DNA of 64,000 bases from Mitsuokella sp047974105 (GTDB lineage: Bacteria; Bacillota; Negativicutes; Selenomonadales; Selenomonadaceae), in the NCBI RefSeq assembly GCF_047974105.1, contig NZ_JBHYRS010000001.1:124001-188000 (forward strand), in the 5' to 3' direction. The first letter of the stretch is position 1, and each line of letters begins with the position of its first letter. Of the stretch, positions 27,348-36,105 are shown one piece after another. Below the pieces are notes generated by a model, which was not told where the DNA came from, made no database searches, and saw nothing but the letters and a program-made list of their open reading frames with translations. A program made the translations under genes and the position numbers.

Positions 27348-27376
27348 ATTATAGACCATCAGTACGGTAAAATCAA
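27348..27376 (-). promoter_or_regulatory. Promoter of fucO
   Basis: On the minus strand TTGATT (27371-27376) and TATAAT (27348-27353) are 17 bp apart. Confidence 0.65.
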
Positions 27377-27454
27377 TGATATTTATGTTGTTTTATAGGA
27401 AACATTTTCGTTGTTTTTCTTTTATCTTTCATGCCTAGCCAAAATCCACCCTGC

Positions 27455-27483
27455 TTTGCTTCATCCGGCCTTTATGATATAAT
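27455..27483 (+). promoter_or_regulatory. Promoter of the AI-2E family gene
   Basis: TATAAT at 27478-27483 has an extended TG element at 27475-27476. TTTGCT at 27455-27460 is a weak -35 with 17-bp spacing. Confidence 0.6.
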
Positions 27484-27521
27484 CGGTTTGTACTTATCTT
27501 CTATATATATTGGAGAATATT

Positions 27522-28574
27522 ATGCGTCTAAAACATTACCGTACTTCCATTATCCTCGCGGTGACGTTCACGATTCTCTTGTCGACGTTCTGGTTTCTGC
27601 CGCAGCTCGCGTTCATCATTTTCATCTCGCTCCTGCTGCAGCTTTTGCTGACGCCGTTTGTCGACCGTCTCGAACGCCGCCTGAACCGCGGGCTCGCGGC
27701 GGCCATCGTGCTGTTCTGCTTTATCGCCATCTGCGCAGGGCTCGTCGTCCTCGTCTCGAGCACGTTCATCCCGACGTTCACGAACTTCGTCACAGATTTC
27801 CCGCAGATTACGGAGAAACTGCAGCAGTCGCCGCTGCTGGAGAACAATGAATACCTGACCGACGAATTCGAGCAGTTCTGGCTCGAGCTCAAGGCCGCGA
27901 GCGTCGACGCGCTGAAATCGTCGCTGACTCTTTTGCTCTCGATTTTCAGCAAATTCATCGACATGGTCATCATCCTCTTTGTCACGTTTTATCTCCTCAA
28001 AGACGGCGATGACATCAAGGTGTATCTCGCGAGCCTGTTCCCGACCAATGATTACAGACGCGTGCTCGCGCTCTTCAACCGCATTCTCTCGGCCCTGCGC
28101 ACCTACATCTGCAGCCAGCTCGTCATCTGCTGCCTGACAGCTACGGTCGTCTTCCTCTACTTCACGGTGCGCAGCCTGCCCTACGCCTCGGTCTTCGCGA
28201 TGGTCTCGGGCATCAGCGAGTTCGTGCCCGTGCTCGGGCCGACCGTCGCTTCAATCTTCGGCATTCTGCTGACGGCCACGGTCGACCCGTGGATTGCCGT
28301 GCAGACGGCCGGTTTTTACCTCATTTTGACACAGGTCAACCACAACATCGTCTATCCGACACTGATCGGCAAATCGCTGAACCTGCACCCCGTCGCGATC
28401 ATCCTCGGCATCATCCTCGGCGGCGAAGTTCTCGGCCCTGCGGGCATGTTTCTCGCCGTGCCGTTCATCGTCATCTGCAAGCTCGTCATCGAGGATATTT
28501 ACAGGGACCGCATCGAGACCATAAAAAATCTTCATGAGTCAAGGTGGCTGGCCAAGAATCATGAAGACAAGTGA
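27522..28574 (+). CDS. AI-2E family transporter
   Basis: The 350-residue membrane protein has the AI-2E (UPF0118) layout: paired N-terminal helices, a soluble middle region (about 80-135), then five or more helices. The family motif region contains PYASVFAMVSGISEFVPVLGP, NHNIVYPTLIGKSLNLHPVAII and GGEVLGPAGMFLAVP. Members export small molecules or act as Na+/H+ antiporters; a true AI-2 role is not established for most. The ATG at 27522 is preceded by TTGGAGA, whose GGAG is the likely ribosome-binding site. It stands alone between a promoter and the convergent small gene at 28620. Confidence 0.88.
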   Translation: MRLKHYRTSIILAVTFTILLSTFWFLPQLAFIIFISLLLQLLLTPFVDRLERRLNRGLAAAIVLFCFIAICAGLVVLVSSTFIPTFTNFVTDFPQITEKLQQSPLLENNEYLTDEFEQFWLELKAASVDALKSSLTLLLSIFSKFIDMVIILFVTFYLLKDGDDIKVYLASLFPTNDYRRVLALFNRILSALRTYICSQLVICCLTATVVFLYFTVRSLPYASVFAMVSGISEFVPVLGPTVASIFGILLTATVDPWIAVQTAGFYLILTQVNHNIVYPTLIGKSLNLHPVAIILGIILGGEVLGPAGMFLAVPFIVICKLVIEDIYRDRIETIKNLHESRWLAKNHEDK

Positions 28575-28619
28575 TTTGCTATAAAATTGCAGCAGCGCTT
28601 TGCGAAGACTTGGCGGGGC

Positions 28620-28970
28620 TTAAATGCCCTCGCCGTCGAGTCCCGTAAAGCGCTGTTTTTCGGTGCGCTCAATCTGCATGAGCCGGCCCTTGCGGATGAC
28701 GAGCACGAGTTTTCCGTACTGCAAAAGGCGAAATTCCTTGCGGATGCGCGCGGCGAGCTCCAAAAGCGCCTTTTCCGAATAAGCGCTCTCGGTGTCAGCC
28801 GTATCGTGCCAGCAGTCAAGACGCCTTTTTTCGTTCCACTCGACCTGCATGAGCACGCCGTCCTGCGCGACGAGCACCATCTCGCCAAAACCAATCGTGC
28901 AGAGTCCGTGCAGGACGTATTTCATCGCCTTCGGCGGGATCTCCCCTGCCTGTAATCTGAGTCCGGCCAT
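28620..28970 (-). CDS. Tandem YezD-like (DUF2292) protein
   Basis: The 116-residue protein contains two copies of a small YezD-like motif. The first is GFGEMVLVAQDGVLMQVEWNEKRR (about 27-50), and the second is YGKLVLVIRKGRLMQIERTEKQR (about 84-107). Single-copy DUF2292 proteins are usually about 55-60 residues and often lie beside sulfur-assimilation genes. The duplication here gives roughly twice that length, and no sulfur gene is adjacent. Its function is unknown. AGGGGAG lies about 9 bp before the ATG. It converges on the AI-2E gene with only 45 bp between the stops. Confidence 0.7.
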   Translation of the reverse strand: MAGLRLQAGEIPPKAMKYVLHGLCTIGFGEMVLVAQDGVLMQVEWNEKRRLDCWHDTADTESAYSEKALLELAARIRKEFRLLQYGKLVLVIRKGRLMQIERTEKQRFTGLDGEGI

Positions 28971-29069
28971 CTCGAATCGCTCCCCTTGCTGTCTATATCA
29001 TATCTAATATATATGTTTTCTATTAGTTAATAAAAGGATACTATAGCGCAGGGGAAAAGTCAAGGCAAA

Positions 29070-29137
29070 AAGAACTGCCCGCCTGTATCTTCAAGGCTCC
29101 GCAAAGGGAATCCTCGAAGTTAGGACGGACAGTTCTT
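29070..29137 (-). terminator. Long hairpin terminator after the Usp gene
   Basis: AAGAACTGCCCGCCT pairs with AGGACGGACAGTTCTT with G-U wobbles, and an inner CTTC/GAAG stem extends it. T-rich sequence follows on the minus strand. Confidence 0.7.
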
Positions 29138-29171
29138 CATTTCCGGTAAAGATACCGGTGATATGCAGCAT

Positions 29172-29552
29172 TTATTTGATGACCATGACCGGAATCGGCG
29201 ATTCCTCAACGACTTTCTGGCTGACGCTGCCGATCAGGGCGCCCTTAAAGAGGCCGAGGCCGCGGCTGCCCATGATGATGAGGTCGCTGTGTTCCTCCGC
29301 AGCTACGCGCATGATGGCCTTCGGGATGTTGCCGGTCTCGACATGTTTCGATGCCTTAATGTCTTCCGGCAGCTTCTCCCAGATGCGGTCAAAGACGATA
29401 TGACTCGGGATATCTTTGTTGATATTGCTGGCAACATAGACAAAGTCAAGATCGGCATGGCATTTCTGAGCAAAGAAGATTGCCTCATCGACTGCTTTGC
29501 AGCCATTGACGGAACCATCGACTGGTACCAAGATTTTCTGGATTCTGCCCAT
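29172..29552 (-). CDS. Universal stress protein (UspA family)
   Basis: The 126-residue protein is a single Usp domain: ILVPVDGSVNGCKAVDEA at the start and the ATP-binding motif GSRGLGLFKGALIGSVS near the end, which fits G-2x-G-9x-G-S. It is therefore probably of the ATP-binding class and homodimeric. Such proteins are produced during stress or growth arrest; the direct target is unknown. TAGGAGG precedes the ATG. It is monocistronic, with a long hairpin terminator downstream. Confidence 0.9.
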   Translation of the reverse strand: MGRIQKILVPVDGSVNGCKAVDEAIFFAQKCHADLDFVYVASNINKDIPSHIVFDRIWEKLPEDIKASKHVETGNIPKAIMRVAAEEHSDLIIMGSRGLGLFKGALIGSVSQKVVEESPIPVMVIK

Positions 29553-29689
29553 AAATAAAACCTCCTAACCGAAGTAGATTTCTGATTATAATGTGTATTT
29601 CGTGCTCAGGGCGGGAAAATCCTTCTTTTATCTTGTTTTTTTGTGAGGATGCGAACATATTTTTTGGAGAGGGTTCTGCAAAAAAAGTG

Positions 29690-29718
29690 TTGACAAAAGA
29701 GATTTTAGCCAGTATAAT
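29690..29718 (+). promoter_or_regulatory. Promoter of the first tRNA-Pro gene
   Basis: TTGACA (29690-29695) and TATAAT (29713-29718) are consensus boxes with 17-bp spacing, 15 bp before the tRNA. Confidence 0.9.
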
Positions 29719-29732
29719 ATCATTTGTGACTA

Positions 29733-29809
<77 letters not shown>

Positions 29810-29821
29810 TTTGAAATTTGA

Positions 29822-29849
29822 GTCGTCAGCTTAGGCTGGCGGCTTTTTT
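29822..29849 (+). terminator. Terminator of tRNA-Pro copy 1
   Basis: GTCGTCAGC and GCTGGCGGC pair (one G-U) around a 4-nt loop and are followed by six T. Confidence 0.85.
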
Positions 29850-29868
29850 CATATTCGTAAAAAATATG

Positions 29869-29897
29869 TTGACAAAGGATGCTGTGGCTAGTATAAT
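29869..29897 (+). promoter_or_regulatory. Promoter of the second tRNA-Pro gene
   Basis: TTGACA (29869-29874) and TATAAT (29892-29897) with 17-bp spacing repeat the layout of the first unit. Confidence 0.9.
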
Positions 29898-29911
29898 ATC
29901 ACTTGTGACTA

Positions 29912-29988
<77 letters not shown>

Positions 29989-30001
29989 TTTGAATGTTTA
30001 G

Positions 30002-30029
30002 GTCGTCAGCTGAAGCTGGCGGCCTTTTT
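30002..30029 (+). terminator. Terminator of tRNA-Pro copy 2
   Basis: GTCGTCAGC/GCTGGCGGC again forms the stem, with a different loop from the first unit, followed by five T. Confidence 0.85.
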
Positions 30030-30056
30030 GTATGGAAAGATTATGCGTACTAAGCA

Positions 30057-30084
30057 AAAAGCTGCCCCAAAAGGGGCAGCTTTT
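30057..30084. terminator. Bidirectional terminator between tRNA and pur operon
   Basis: AAAAGCTGCCCC and GGGGCAGCTTTT pair around AAAA with T-runs on both strands. It lies between the tRNA units and structured element copy 2. Confidence 0.8.
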
Positions 30085-30109
30085 CTGCTAAAAGAAACGT
30101 CTGTAACTA

Positions 30110-30296
30110 GGGCCGGGGGAATGTTTTTCGCCTGCAGGAGCGCAGTGACTGCCCGAAGGGCTTGGCTCCGAGGCAAATCCTGCTAAGTCCGGCGATGTCA
30201 AAGCGCCGCGGCAGGCGGCGAAATGGTTAAGTAAGAACAGCCCCAATTGGAGCCAATTTAACGGAGCGACGAAGCCGAAAAACATTTCCCCGGCCC
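30110..30296 (+). repeat. Covariant structured element, copy 2 (187 bp)
   Basis: Arms at 30110-30130 and 30276-30296 pair over 21 positions with only one G-U. The internal helix pairs 30162-30169 (TTGGCTCC) with 30249-30256 (GGAGCCAA). The constant CGCCG/CGGCG hairpin is at 30204-30220. It is preceded by TAACTAG. It ends 51 bp past the purD stop on the other strand. Confidence 0.92.
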
Positions 30297-30347
30297 CCTG
30301 CGAATGCCCCGCTCGTCTGCACTCTCCCCTGCCCCGCGTACTAAAAC

Positions 30348-31628
30348 TTATTTTGCCAGTCTCTCAAGTGCGCGGTGTGCAATATCGTTGCGGTGGAACG
30401 CACCTTCGAACGAAATCGCGTTGACGCCTTTGTAGGCTTTATCGACTGCACTGCGCACGTCGTCGGCCTTAGCGACTACACCGAGTACGCGGCCGCCGTT
30501 GGTGACGATTTTGCCGTCTTTTTCGGCCGTGCCGGCATGGAAGACGAGTGTGCCTGCGGCTTTTGCCTTTTCCAGGCCGTCGATGACGAAGCCCTTTTTG
30601 TAGGACTTTGGATAGCCGCCCGAGGCGATGACAACGCAGACGGCAGCGCCGTTGCTCCATTTGATATCCTCATCCGCGAGCGTGCCGTCGGCGCAGGCAA
30701 GCATGATGTCGACGAGGTCGCTTTCAAGGAGAGGCAGGACGACCTGCGTCTCCGGGTCGCCGAAGCGTGCGTTGAATTCGACGACTTTCGGGCCCTCTTT
30801 CGTGATCATGAGGCCGGCGTAGAGACAGCCCTTGTACGGACGGCCCTCTTTGGCCATGGCAGCGATCGTCGGTTTCAGGATGCGCTCGGTCGCGGTCTTG
30901 ACCATGTCCGGCGTCATCACCGGTGCCGGTGCGTACGTGCCCATGCCGCCCGTGTTCGGGCCCTTGTCGCCGTCATAGGCGCGCTTGTGGTCCTGCGAGC
31001 TGACCATCGGATAGATGGTCTTGCCATCGGTGAAAGCGAGCAGCGAGGCTTCCTCGCCGTCCATGAATTCCTCGATGACGACGCGGCTGCCGGCCGTGCC
31101 GAAGGCGGCGTCGTCCATGATCTCGTGGATGGCATCGAGGGCTTCGTCCATCGTCATGGCGACGATGACGCCCTTGCCGGCCGCGAGGCCGTCGGCTTTG
31201 ATGACGATCGGAGCGCCTTCTTTTTTAACGTACTCACGCGCTTCGTCAGCATCCGTGAAGACTTCGTATTTGGCCGTCGGGATGCCGTATTGTTTCATGA
31301 GGTTCTTCGAGAAGGATTTCGAGCCCTCGATTTCAGCCGCGAGCTTCGTCGGGCCAAAAGCCTTGATGCCGGCCGCGTTCATCGCATCGACGACACCGTT
31401 CGTGAGTGGCACCTCAGGACCGACGACGACAAGGTCAATGGCTTTGTCTTGCGCAAGCTTTACGAGAGCGTCGTTGTCCGTGATGGAGACGCCTTCGATG
31501 CACTCGGCGATGTCCTTCATGCCCGGATTGCCCGGTACGGCGTAGAGTTTCGTGGCCTTCGGCGACTGTGCGAGCTTCCATGCGAGCGTGTGCTCACGTC
31601 CGCCCGAACCGATTACTAAAATATTCAT
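30348..31628 (-). CDS. purD: Phosphoribosylamine-glycine ligase
   Basis: The 426-residue ATP-grasp enzyme makes GAR from phosphoribosylamine, glycine and ATP. It starts MNILVIGSGGREHTLAWKL and contains GPEVPLTNGVVDAM, the ATP-grasp segment VIKADGLAAGKGVIVA, and GGMGTYAPAPV. The length matches the family. The ATG at 31628 follows GTGGAGGG; upstream in-frame codons belong to the leader. It is the last gene of the pur operon and is separated from purH by a terminator-like hairpin whose T-run ends next to this ribosome-binding site. Confidence 0.95.
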   Translation of the reverse strand: MNILVIGSGGREHTLAWKLAQSPKATKLYAVPGNPGMKDIAECIEGVSITDNDALVKLAQDKAIDLVVVGPEVPLTNGVVDAMNAAGIKAFGPTKLAAEIEGSKSFSKNLMKQYGIPTAKYEVFTDADEAREYVKKEGAPIVIKADGLAAGKGVIVAMTMDEALDAIHEIMDDAAFGTAGSRVVIEEFMDGEEASLLAFTDGKTIYPMVSSQDHKRAYDGDKGPNTGGMGTYAPAPVMTPDMVKTATERILKPTIAAMAKEGRPYKGCLYAGLMITKEGPKVVEFNARFGDPETQVVLPLLESDLVDIMLACADGTLADEDIKWSNGAAVCVVIASGGYPKSYKKGFVIDGLEKAKAAGTLVFHAGTAEKDGKIVTNGGRVLGVVAKADDVRSAVDKAYKGVNAISFEGAFHRNDIAHRALERLAK

Positions 31629-31641
31629 ACTAGTCCCTCCA

Positions 31642-31700
31642 CAAAAACAGCCCTCTCCCAAAGGCAGACCGTACTTAGACTGTACCTTTGGGGGAAGGCT
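31642..31700 (-). terminator. Intercistronic terminator/attenuator between purH and purD
   Basis: A 16-bp stem (31685-31700 with 31649-31664) containing a few mismatches or wobbles is followed on the minus strand by TTTTT at 31643-31647. The purD ribosome-binding site follows at once. Partial termination or attenuation inside the operon is the likely effect. Confidence 0.65.
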
Positions 31701-31711
31701 CTTATTTTTTT

Positions 31712-32305
<594 letters not shown>

Positions 32306-32346
32306 GATTGTTCCTCTCTGTTTCTCTAAAATGAGCGGCAAAGCCG

Positions 32347-32958
32347 TTATTTGCGGATGCGGACATGGCGTCCGTCTACCTCGAGCCTGCCTTCGCAGTA
32401 AAGCTGAATGGCCTTCGGGTAGATGATGTGCTCTTTTTCGAGCACGCGGGCACCGAGCGTTTCTTCCGTGTCGTCATCGAGCACGGGCACGGCTGCCTGC
32501 AGGATAATCGGGCCGCTGTCCGTGCCTTCGTCGACGAAGTGAACCGTGCAGCCGCTGACTTTGACGCCATAGGCGAGCACGTCGCGGTGTGCATGGGCAC
32601 CGGGGAAGCTCGGCAGCAGGGCCGGATGAATGTTCATGATGCGGCCTGCGAAGTGGCGCACGAAGTACGGCGTCAGGATGCGCATAAAGCCTGCGAGCAC
32701 GACGAGCGTGACACCGGCTTCGTCGAGGGCCTTGACGAGGGCTTCCTCAAACGGCTGACGGCCGTCGAACTTCTTGCGGTCGATGCAGACGGCCTTGATG
32801 CCGGCTTTTTCGGCGCGCGTGAGTGCGTAGGCATCGGGCTTGTCCGCGAGCACGATGGCGATTTCGGCCGAGACTTCGCCGCGGCCGATGGCATCGATGA
32901 TGGACTGCAGGTCCGTGCCGCGTCCCGAACAGAGGACGCCGAGAATTTCCTTATGCAT
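32347..32958 (-). CDS. purN: Phosphoribosylglycinamide formyltransferase
   Basis: The 203-residue enzyme transfers a formyl group from 10-formyl-THF to GAR. The catalytic residues N109, H111 and D147 are present in MNIHPALLPSFPGAHAH and VDEGTDSGPI. The N-terminal phosphate-binding loop reads SGRGTDLQSI, slightly different from the common SGNGSNLQA. Its start overlaps the end of purM by 8 bp, which indicates translational coupling. It is the fifth gene of the operon. Confidence 0.95.
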   Translation of the reverse strand: MHKEILGVLCSGRGTDLQSIIDAIGRGEVSAEIAIVLADKPDAYALTRAEKAGIKAVCIDRKKFDGRQPFEEALVKALDEAGVTLVVLAGFMRILTPYFVRHFAGRIMNIHPALLPSFPGAHAHRDVLAYGVKVSGCTVHFVDEGTDSGPIILQAAVPVLDDDTEETLGARVLEKEHIIYPKAIQLYCEGRLEVDGRHVRIRK

Positions 32959-34003
32959 TGAACACGCCGCCTTTGATCGTTACATCGTGGTTGCCGCGGA
33001 CGACACGGCCGATCTCGTAGACCGTCTCGTTTTCGCTCTTAAGATACTGCTTGATTTTCTCCGCTTCTTCCGGGCTGGCCATGATGACCATGCCGATGCC
33101 CATGTTGAACGTGCGGTACATCTCGTGCCAGTCGACATTGCCCCACTGCTGCAGGAGCTTGAAGATCGCCGGCATCTGCCAGACGGAGCTGTCAATCTCG
33201 ACGGCCATATCCTCAGGCAGAGCGCGCGGAATATTGTCGTAGAAGCCGCCGCCCGTGATGTGGACCATGCCGTGGATGTCGAATTTCTCGATGAGCGGCA
33301 GGCAAGTCTTCGGATAGAGGCGCGTCGGCGTCAGGAGCTCCTCGCCAATCGTTTTGCCGAGTTCGTCGATGTACTCATCGCCCTTGAAGCCCTTGTGCTC
33401 AAAGACGATTTTGCGCACGAGCGAATAGCCGTTGGAGTGAACGCCCGAAGACGGCAGGCCTAAGAGCACATCGCCTTCCTTGACGCGCTCGCTCGTGATG
33501 ACCTTCGACTTCTCGACGACACCGACGGCAAAGCCCGCGATATCGTACTCGCCGACCGGGTAGAAACCGCTCATTTCAGCCGTTTCGCCGCCGATCAGCG
33601 CACAGCCCGACTCCTTGCAGGCACCCGCAACCCCCTTGACGACGGAAGCAACCTGCTCCGGGTCGAGTTTGCCGACTGCGAGGTAGTCGAGGAAAAAGAG
33701 CGGCTCGGCACCCTGTACGAGGATGTCGTTGACGCACATGGCGACGGCGTCCTGGCCGATGGTGTCGTGCTTGTTGAGCATGAACGCCAGGCGCAGCTTC
33801 GTGCCGACGCCGTCCGTGCCCGAAACGAGGACCGGTTCCTTGTATTTGCCGGAATTCAGCGCAAAGAGACCGCCGAAGCCGCCGAGGTCGCCGAGGACCT
33901 CCGGACGATACGTCGCCTTGACGCTGTCCTTGATGAGTTTGACGGAGTAGTTGCCAGCGTCGATATCGACACCGGAATCTTTATAGGTAAGTCGTTCTGC
34001 CAT
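32951..34003 (-). CDS. purM: Phosphoribosylformylglycinamidine cyclo-ligase
   Basis: The 350-residue AIR synthetase closes the imidazole ring using ATP. Visible motifs are TYKDSGVDIDAGN at the N-terminus, VSGTDGVGTKLRLAF, ALIGGETAEMSGFY and HITGGGFYDNIPRALPE. The length is normal. It lies 48 bp after purF and overlaps purN by 8 bp. An AAGGAA ribosome-binding site lies upstream of the ATG. Confidence 0.96.
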   Translation of the reverse strand: MAERLTYKDSGVDIDAGNYSVKLIKDSVKATYRPEVLGDLGGFGGLFALNSGKYKEPVLVSGTDGVGTKLRLAFMLNKHDTIGQDAVAMCVNDILVQGAEPLFFLDYLAVGKLDPEQVASVVKGVAGACKESGCALIGGETAEMSGFYPVGEYDIAGFAVGVVEKSKVITSERVKEGDVLLGLPSSGVHSNGYSLVRKIVFEHKGFKGDEYIDELGKTIGEELLTPTRLYPKTCLPLIEKFDIHGMVHITGGGFYDNIPRALPEDMAVEIDSSVWQMPAIFKLLQQWGNVDWHEMYRTFNMGIGMVIMASPEEAEKIKQYLKSENETVYEIGRVVRGNHDVTIKGGVFNA

Positions 34004-34051
34004 TTTTTGTTTCTGGTTCCTTTCCTATTTACATGTACAACGGCCAAAATT

Positions 34052-35494
34052 TCAGCACTTCTTGCGCTGCTCGAAAACGTACTTGCTGTCGCCGGCCGGT
34101 TTTGCTCCGTCCTTGATTGGGTAGGAGCTGTTGAAGCAGGCGTAGCACATATCATCGGCATTGAGGTGCGGCACGCTCTTCTTGAGGCCTTCGATGCTCA
34201 GGAAGTGCAGGGAGTCCGCGCCGATGAACTGACGAATCTCCTCGACGGACTTCGTCGCGGCGATGAGTTCCTTGCGGACGCTCGTGTCGATGCCGTAGAA
34301 GCACGGATAGCCGATTGGGGGGCTGCTGATGCAGACGTGGACGGCCTTTGCGCCGGCATTTCTAAGCATGCGGACAATCTTGCCGCTCGTCGTGCCGCGC
34401 ACGATGGAATCGTCGACCATGATGACCGACTTGCCCTCTACAGCGGAGCGAATCGCGTTGAGTTTGAGCTTGACGGCCGTGTCGCGCTTTTTCTGCGTCG
34501 GCTGGATGAACGTACGGCCGATGTAGCGGTTTTTAATCAGGCCTTCGACGAACGGAATGCCGGCTTCATAGGCAAAGCCCGTGGCTGCCGTCGTGCCGGA
34601 GTCCGGTACCGAAATGACGATATCGCCCTTAAAGCCCGACTCGCGCGCGAGCTCGCGGCCCATGAGGAAGCGTGCTTCGTGGACGCTCTGGCCGTCGATG
34701 ACAGAATCCGGACGCGCAAAGTAGATGTACTCGAAGATGCAGCCGGCCTTTTTCTCTTCCGTGGCGAACGGATACGACTTCAGGCCGTTCTCGTCGATGA
34801 CGACCATTTCACCCGGTTTTACGTCGCGCACGAATTCCGCGCCGACGACGTCGAGGCCGCAGGTCTCGGACGAGAGAATCCAGCTGCCCTCCTCTGTCTT
34901 GCCGATGCAGAGCGGACGGAAGCCCTGAGGGTCGCGCGCACCGATGAGCTTGTCCTCGGTCATGATGGTCAGGCAGTAGCAGCCCTTGACCTGCTTGAGG
35001 CTCTCGATGATGCGGTCCTCGATGGTCTCCTTGTGGGAGCGCGCAATGAGGTTCACGATGACCTCCGAGTCGATGGACGTCTGGAAAATCGTGCCCTGCT
35101 GCTCGAGGTGGTGGCGGATTTCCGCGGCGTTCGTCAGATTGCCGTTATGTGCGAGCGCAATCTTGCCGCCCGCGTAGTTGACGAGCAGAGGCTGCGTGTT
35201 CGCGAGCAGGCTCGAGCCCGTCGTCGAATAGCGCACATGGCCGACGGCGATGCACTGGTTCTCCATATGCGGAACCTGATGGCGGAACACCTCATTGACG
35301 AGGCCCATGCCGCGCGTCACATCCATCCAGGCGCCGTCCGTGATGGCGATGCCCGTGCTTTCCTGCCCGCGGTGCTGCAGGGCATAAAGGCCAAGATACG
35401 TCAGTCCAGAAACATCCTCCGTGTGCGAGTATACGCCGTAAACGCCGCATTCCTCTTTCCACTTCGGTTCTGGGTTGTAGCCATTATCATACAT
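34052..35494 (-). CDS. purF: Amidophosphoribosyltransferase
   Basis: The 480-residue enzyme carries out the first committed step of purine synthesis. After a 15-residue propeptide, the glutaminase Cys is C16 in EECGVYGVY. The PRPP loop is seen as VIMVDDSIVRGTTS, and the Cys-rich C-terminal parts (YPCFYGID, DDMCYACFNSSYP) fit the iron-sulfur form found in Bacillus-type PurF. The class II amidotransferase domain (about 16-250) precedes the phosphoribosyltransferase domain. It lies 75 bp after purE. Confidence 0.96.
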   Translation of the reverse strand: MYDNGYNPEPKWKEECGVYGVYSHTEDVSGLTYLGLYALQHRGQESTGIAITDGAWMDVTRGMGLVNEVFRHQVPHMENQCIAVGHVRYSTTGSSLLANTQPLLVNYAGGKIALAHNGNLTNAAEIRHHLEQQGTIFQTSIDSEVIVNLIARSHKETIEDRIIESLKQVKGCYCLTIMTEDKLIGARDPQGFRPLCIGKTEEGSWILSSETCGLDVVGAEFVRDVKPGEMVVIDENGLKSYPFATEEKKAGCIFEYIYFARPDSVIDGQSVHEARFLMGRELARESGFKGDIVISVPDSGTTAATGFAYEAGIPFVEGLIKNRYIGRTFIQPTQKKRDTAVKLKLNAIRSAVEGKSVIMVDDSIVRGTTSGKIVRMLRNAGAKAVHVCISSPPIGYPCFYGIDTSVRKELIAATKSVEEIRQFIGADSLHFLSIEGLKKSVPHLNADDMCYACFNSSYPIKDGAKPAGDSKYVFEQRKKC

Positions 35495-35569
35495 GGTATT
35501 TCTGTTTCTTCCTTTTCTCTTTCAAACATTCATTGCGGGACAGACATTCAGGAAACGCGAAGCCTGTGC

Positions 35570-36055
35570 TCAGAGCTGAGCGGCAACGCGTGCTGCCTTC
35601 TTGTCGACTTCCTGTACCATCTTGGCACGGTAGTCCGCAAGTTTCTTCTTGAGGTCGTCATCGGCAATGGAGAACATCTCGACGGCAAAAATCGCGGCGT
35701 TCTTCGCACCGTTGATGGCCATCGTGCCAACCGGAATGCCAGACGGCATCTGCACCGTCGACAAAAGGGCATCCATGCCGTTTAAGGACGTGCCGTTGAT
35801 GGGGATACCGATGACCGGCAGCGTCGTGTAGCTTGCGACGACACCGGCGAGGTGTGCGGCAGCACCTGCACCGACGATGAAGACGCCCACGCCTTTTTCC
35901 GGAGCGGACAGAACAAATTCACGAACTTTGGCCGGCGTGCGGTGTGCCGAGGCCACCGTGACTTCCGACTCAATACCAAACTGTTTCAAGAGCTCGACGG
36001 CCGGCTTCATAATGGGCCAGTCGGAGTCGCTTCCCATGATAACAGCTGCTTTCAT
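35570..36055 (-). CDS. purE: N5-carboxyaminoimidazole ribonucleotide mutase
   Basis: The 161-residue class I PurE has MGSDSDWPIMKPA at the N-terminus, VASAHRTPAKV with the catalytic His, and GAGAAAHLAGVVAS. It normally works with PurK (N5-CAIR synthetase), but no purK lies in this operon, so PurK must be elsewhere or the enzyme uses CO2-derived substrate inefficiently. It is the second gene of the pur operon, 50 bp after purC. Confidence 0.95.
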   Translation of the reverse strand: MKAAVIMGSDSDWPIMKPAVELLKQFGIESEVTVASAHRTPAKVREFVLSAPEKGVGVFIVGAGAAAHLAGVVASYTTLPVIGIPINGTSLNGMDALLSTVQMPSGIPVGTMAINGAKNAAIFAVEMFSIADDDLKKKLADYRAKMVQEVDKKAARVAAQL

Positions 36056-36105
36056 GGATGATCATCTCCTATATCAATACAAACAGTGATTCTATGTTAT
36101 GCTGA

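Noticed and set aside
33767..35785. A 672-codon plus-strand open frame opposite purM-purF-purE
   Set aside because: It covers three well-identified pur genes in antisense and has no supporting start signal or motif.
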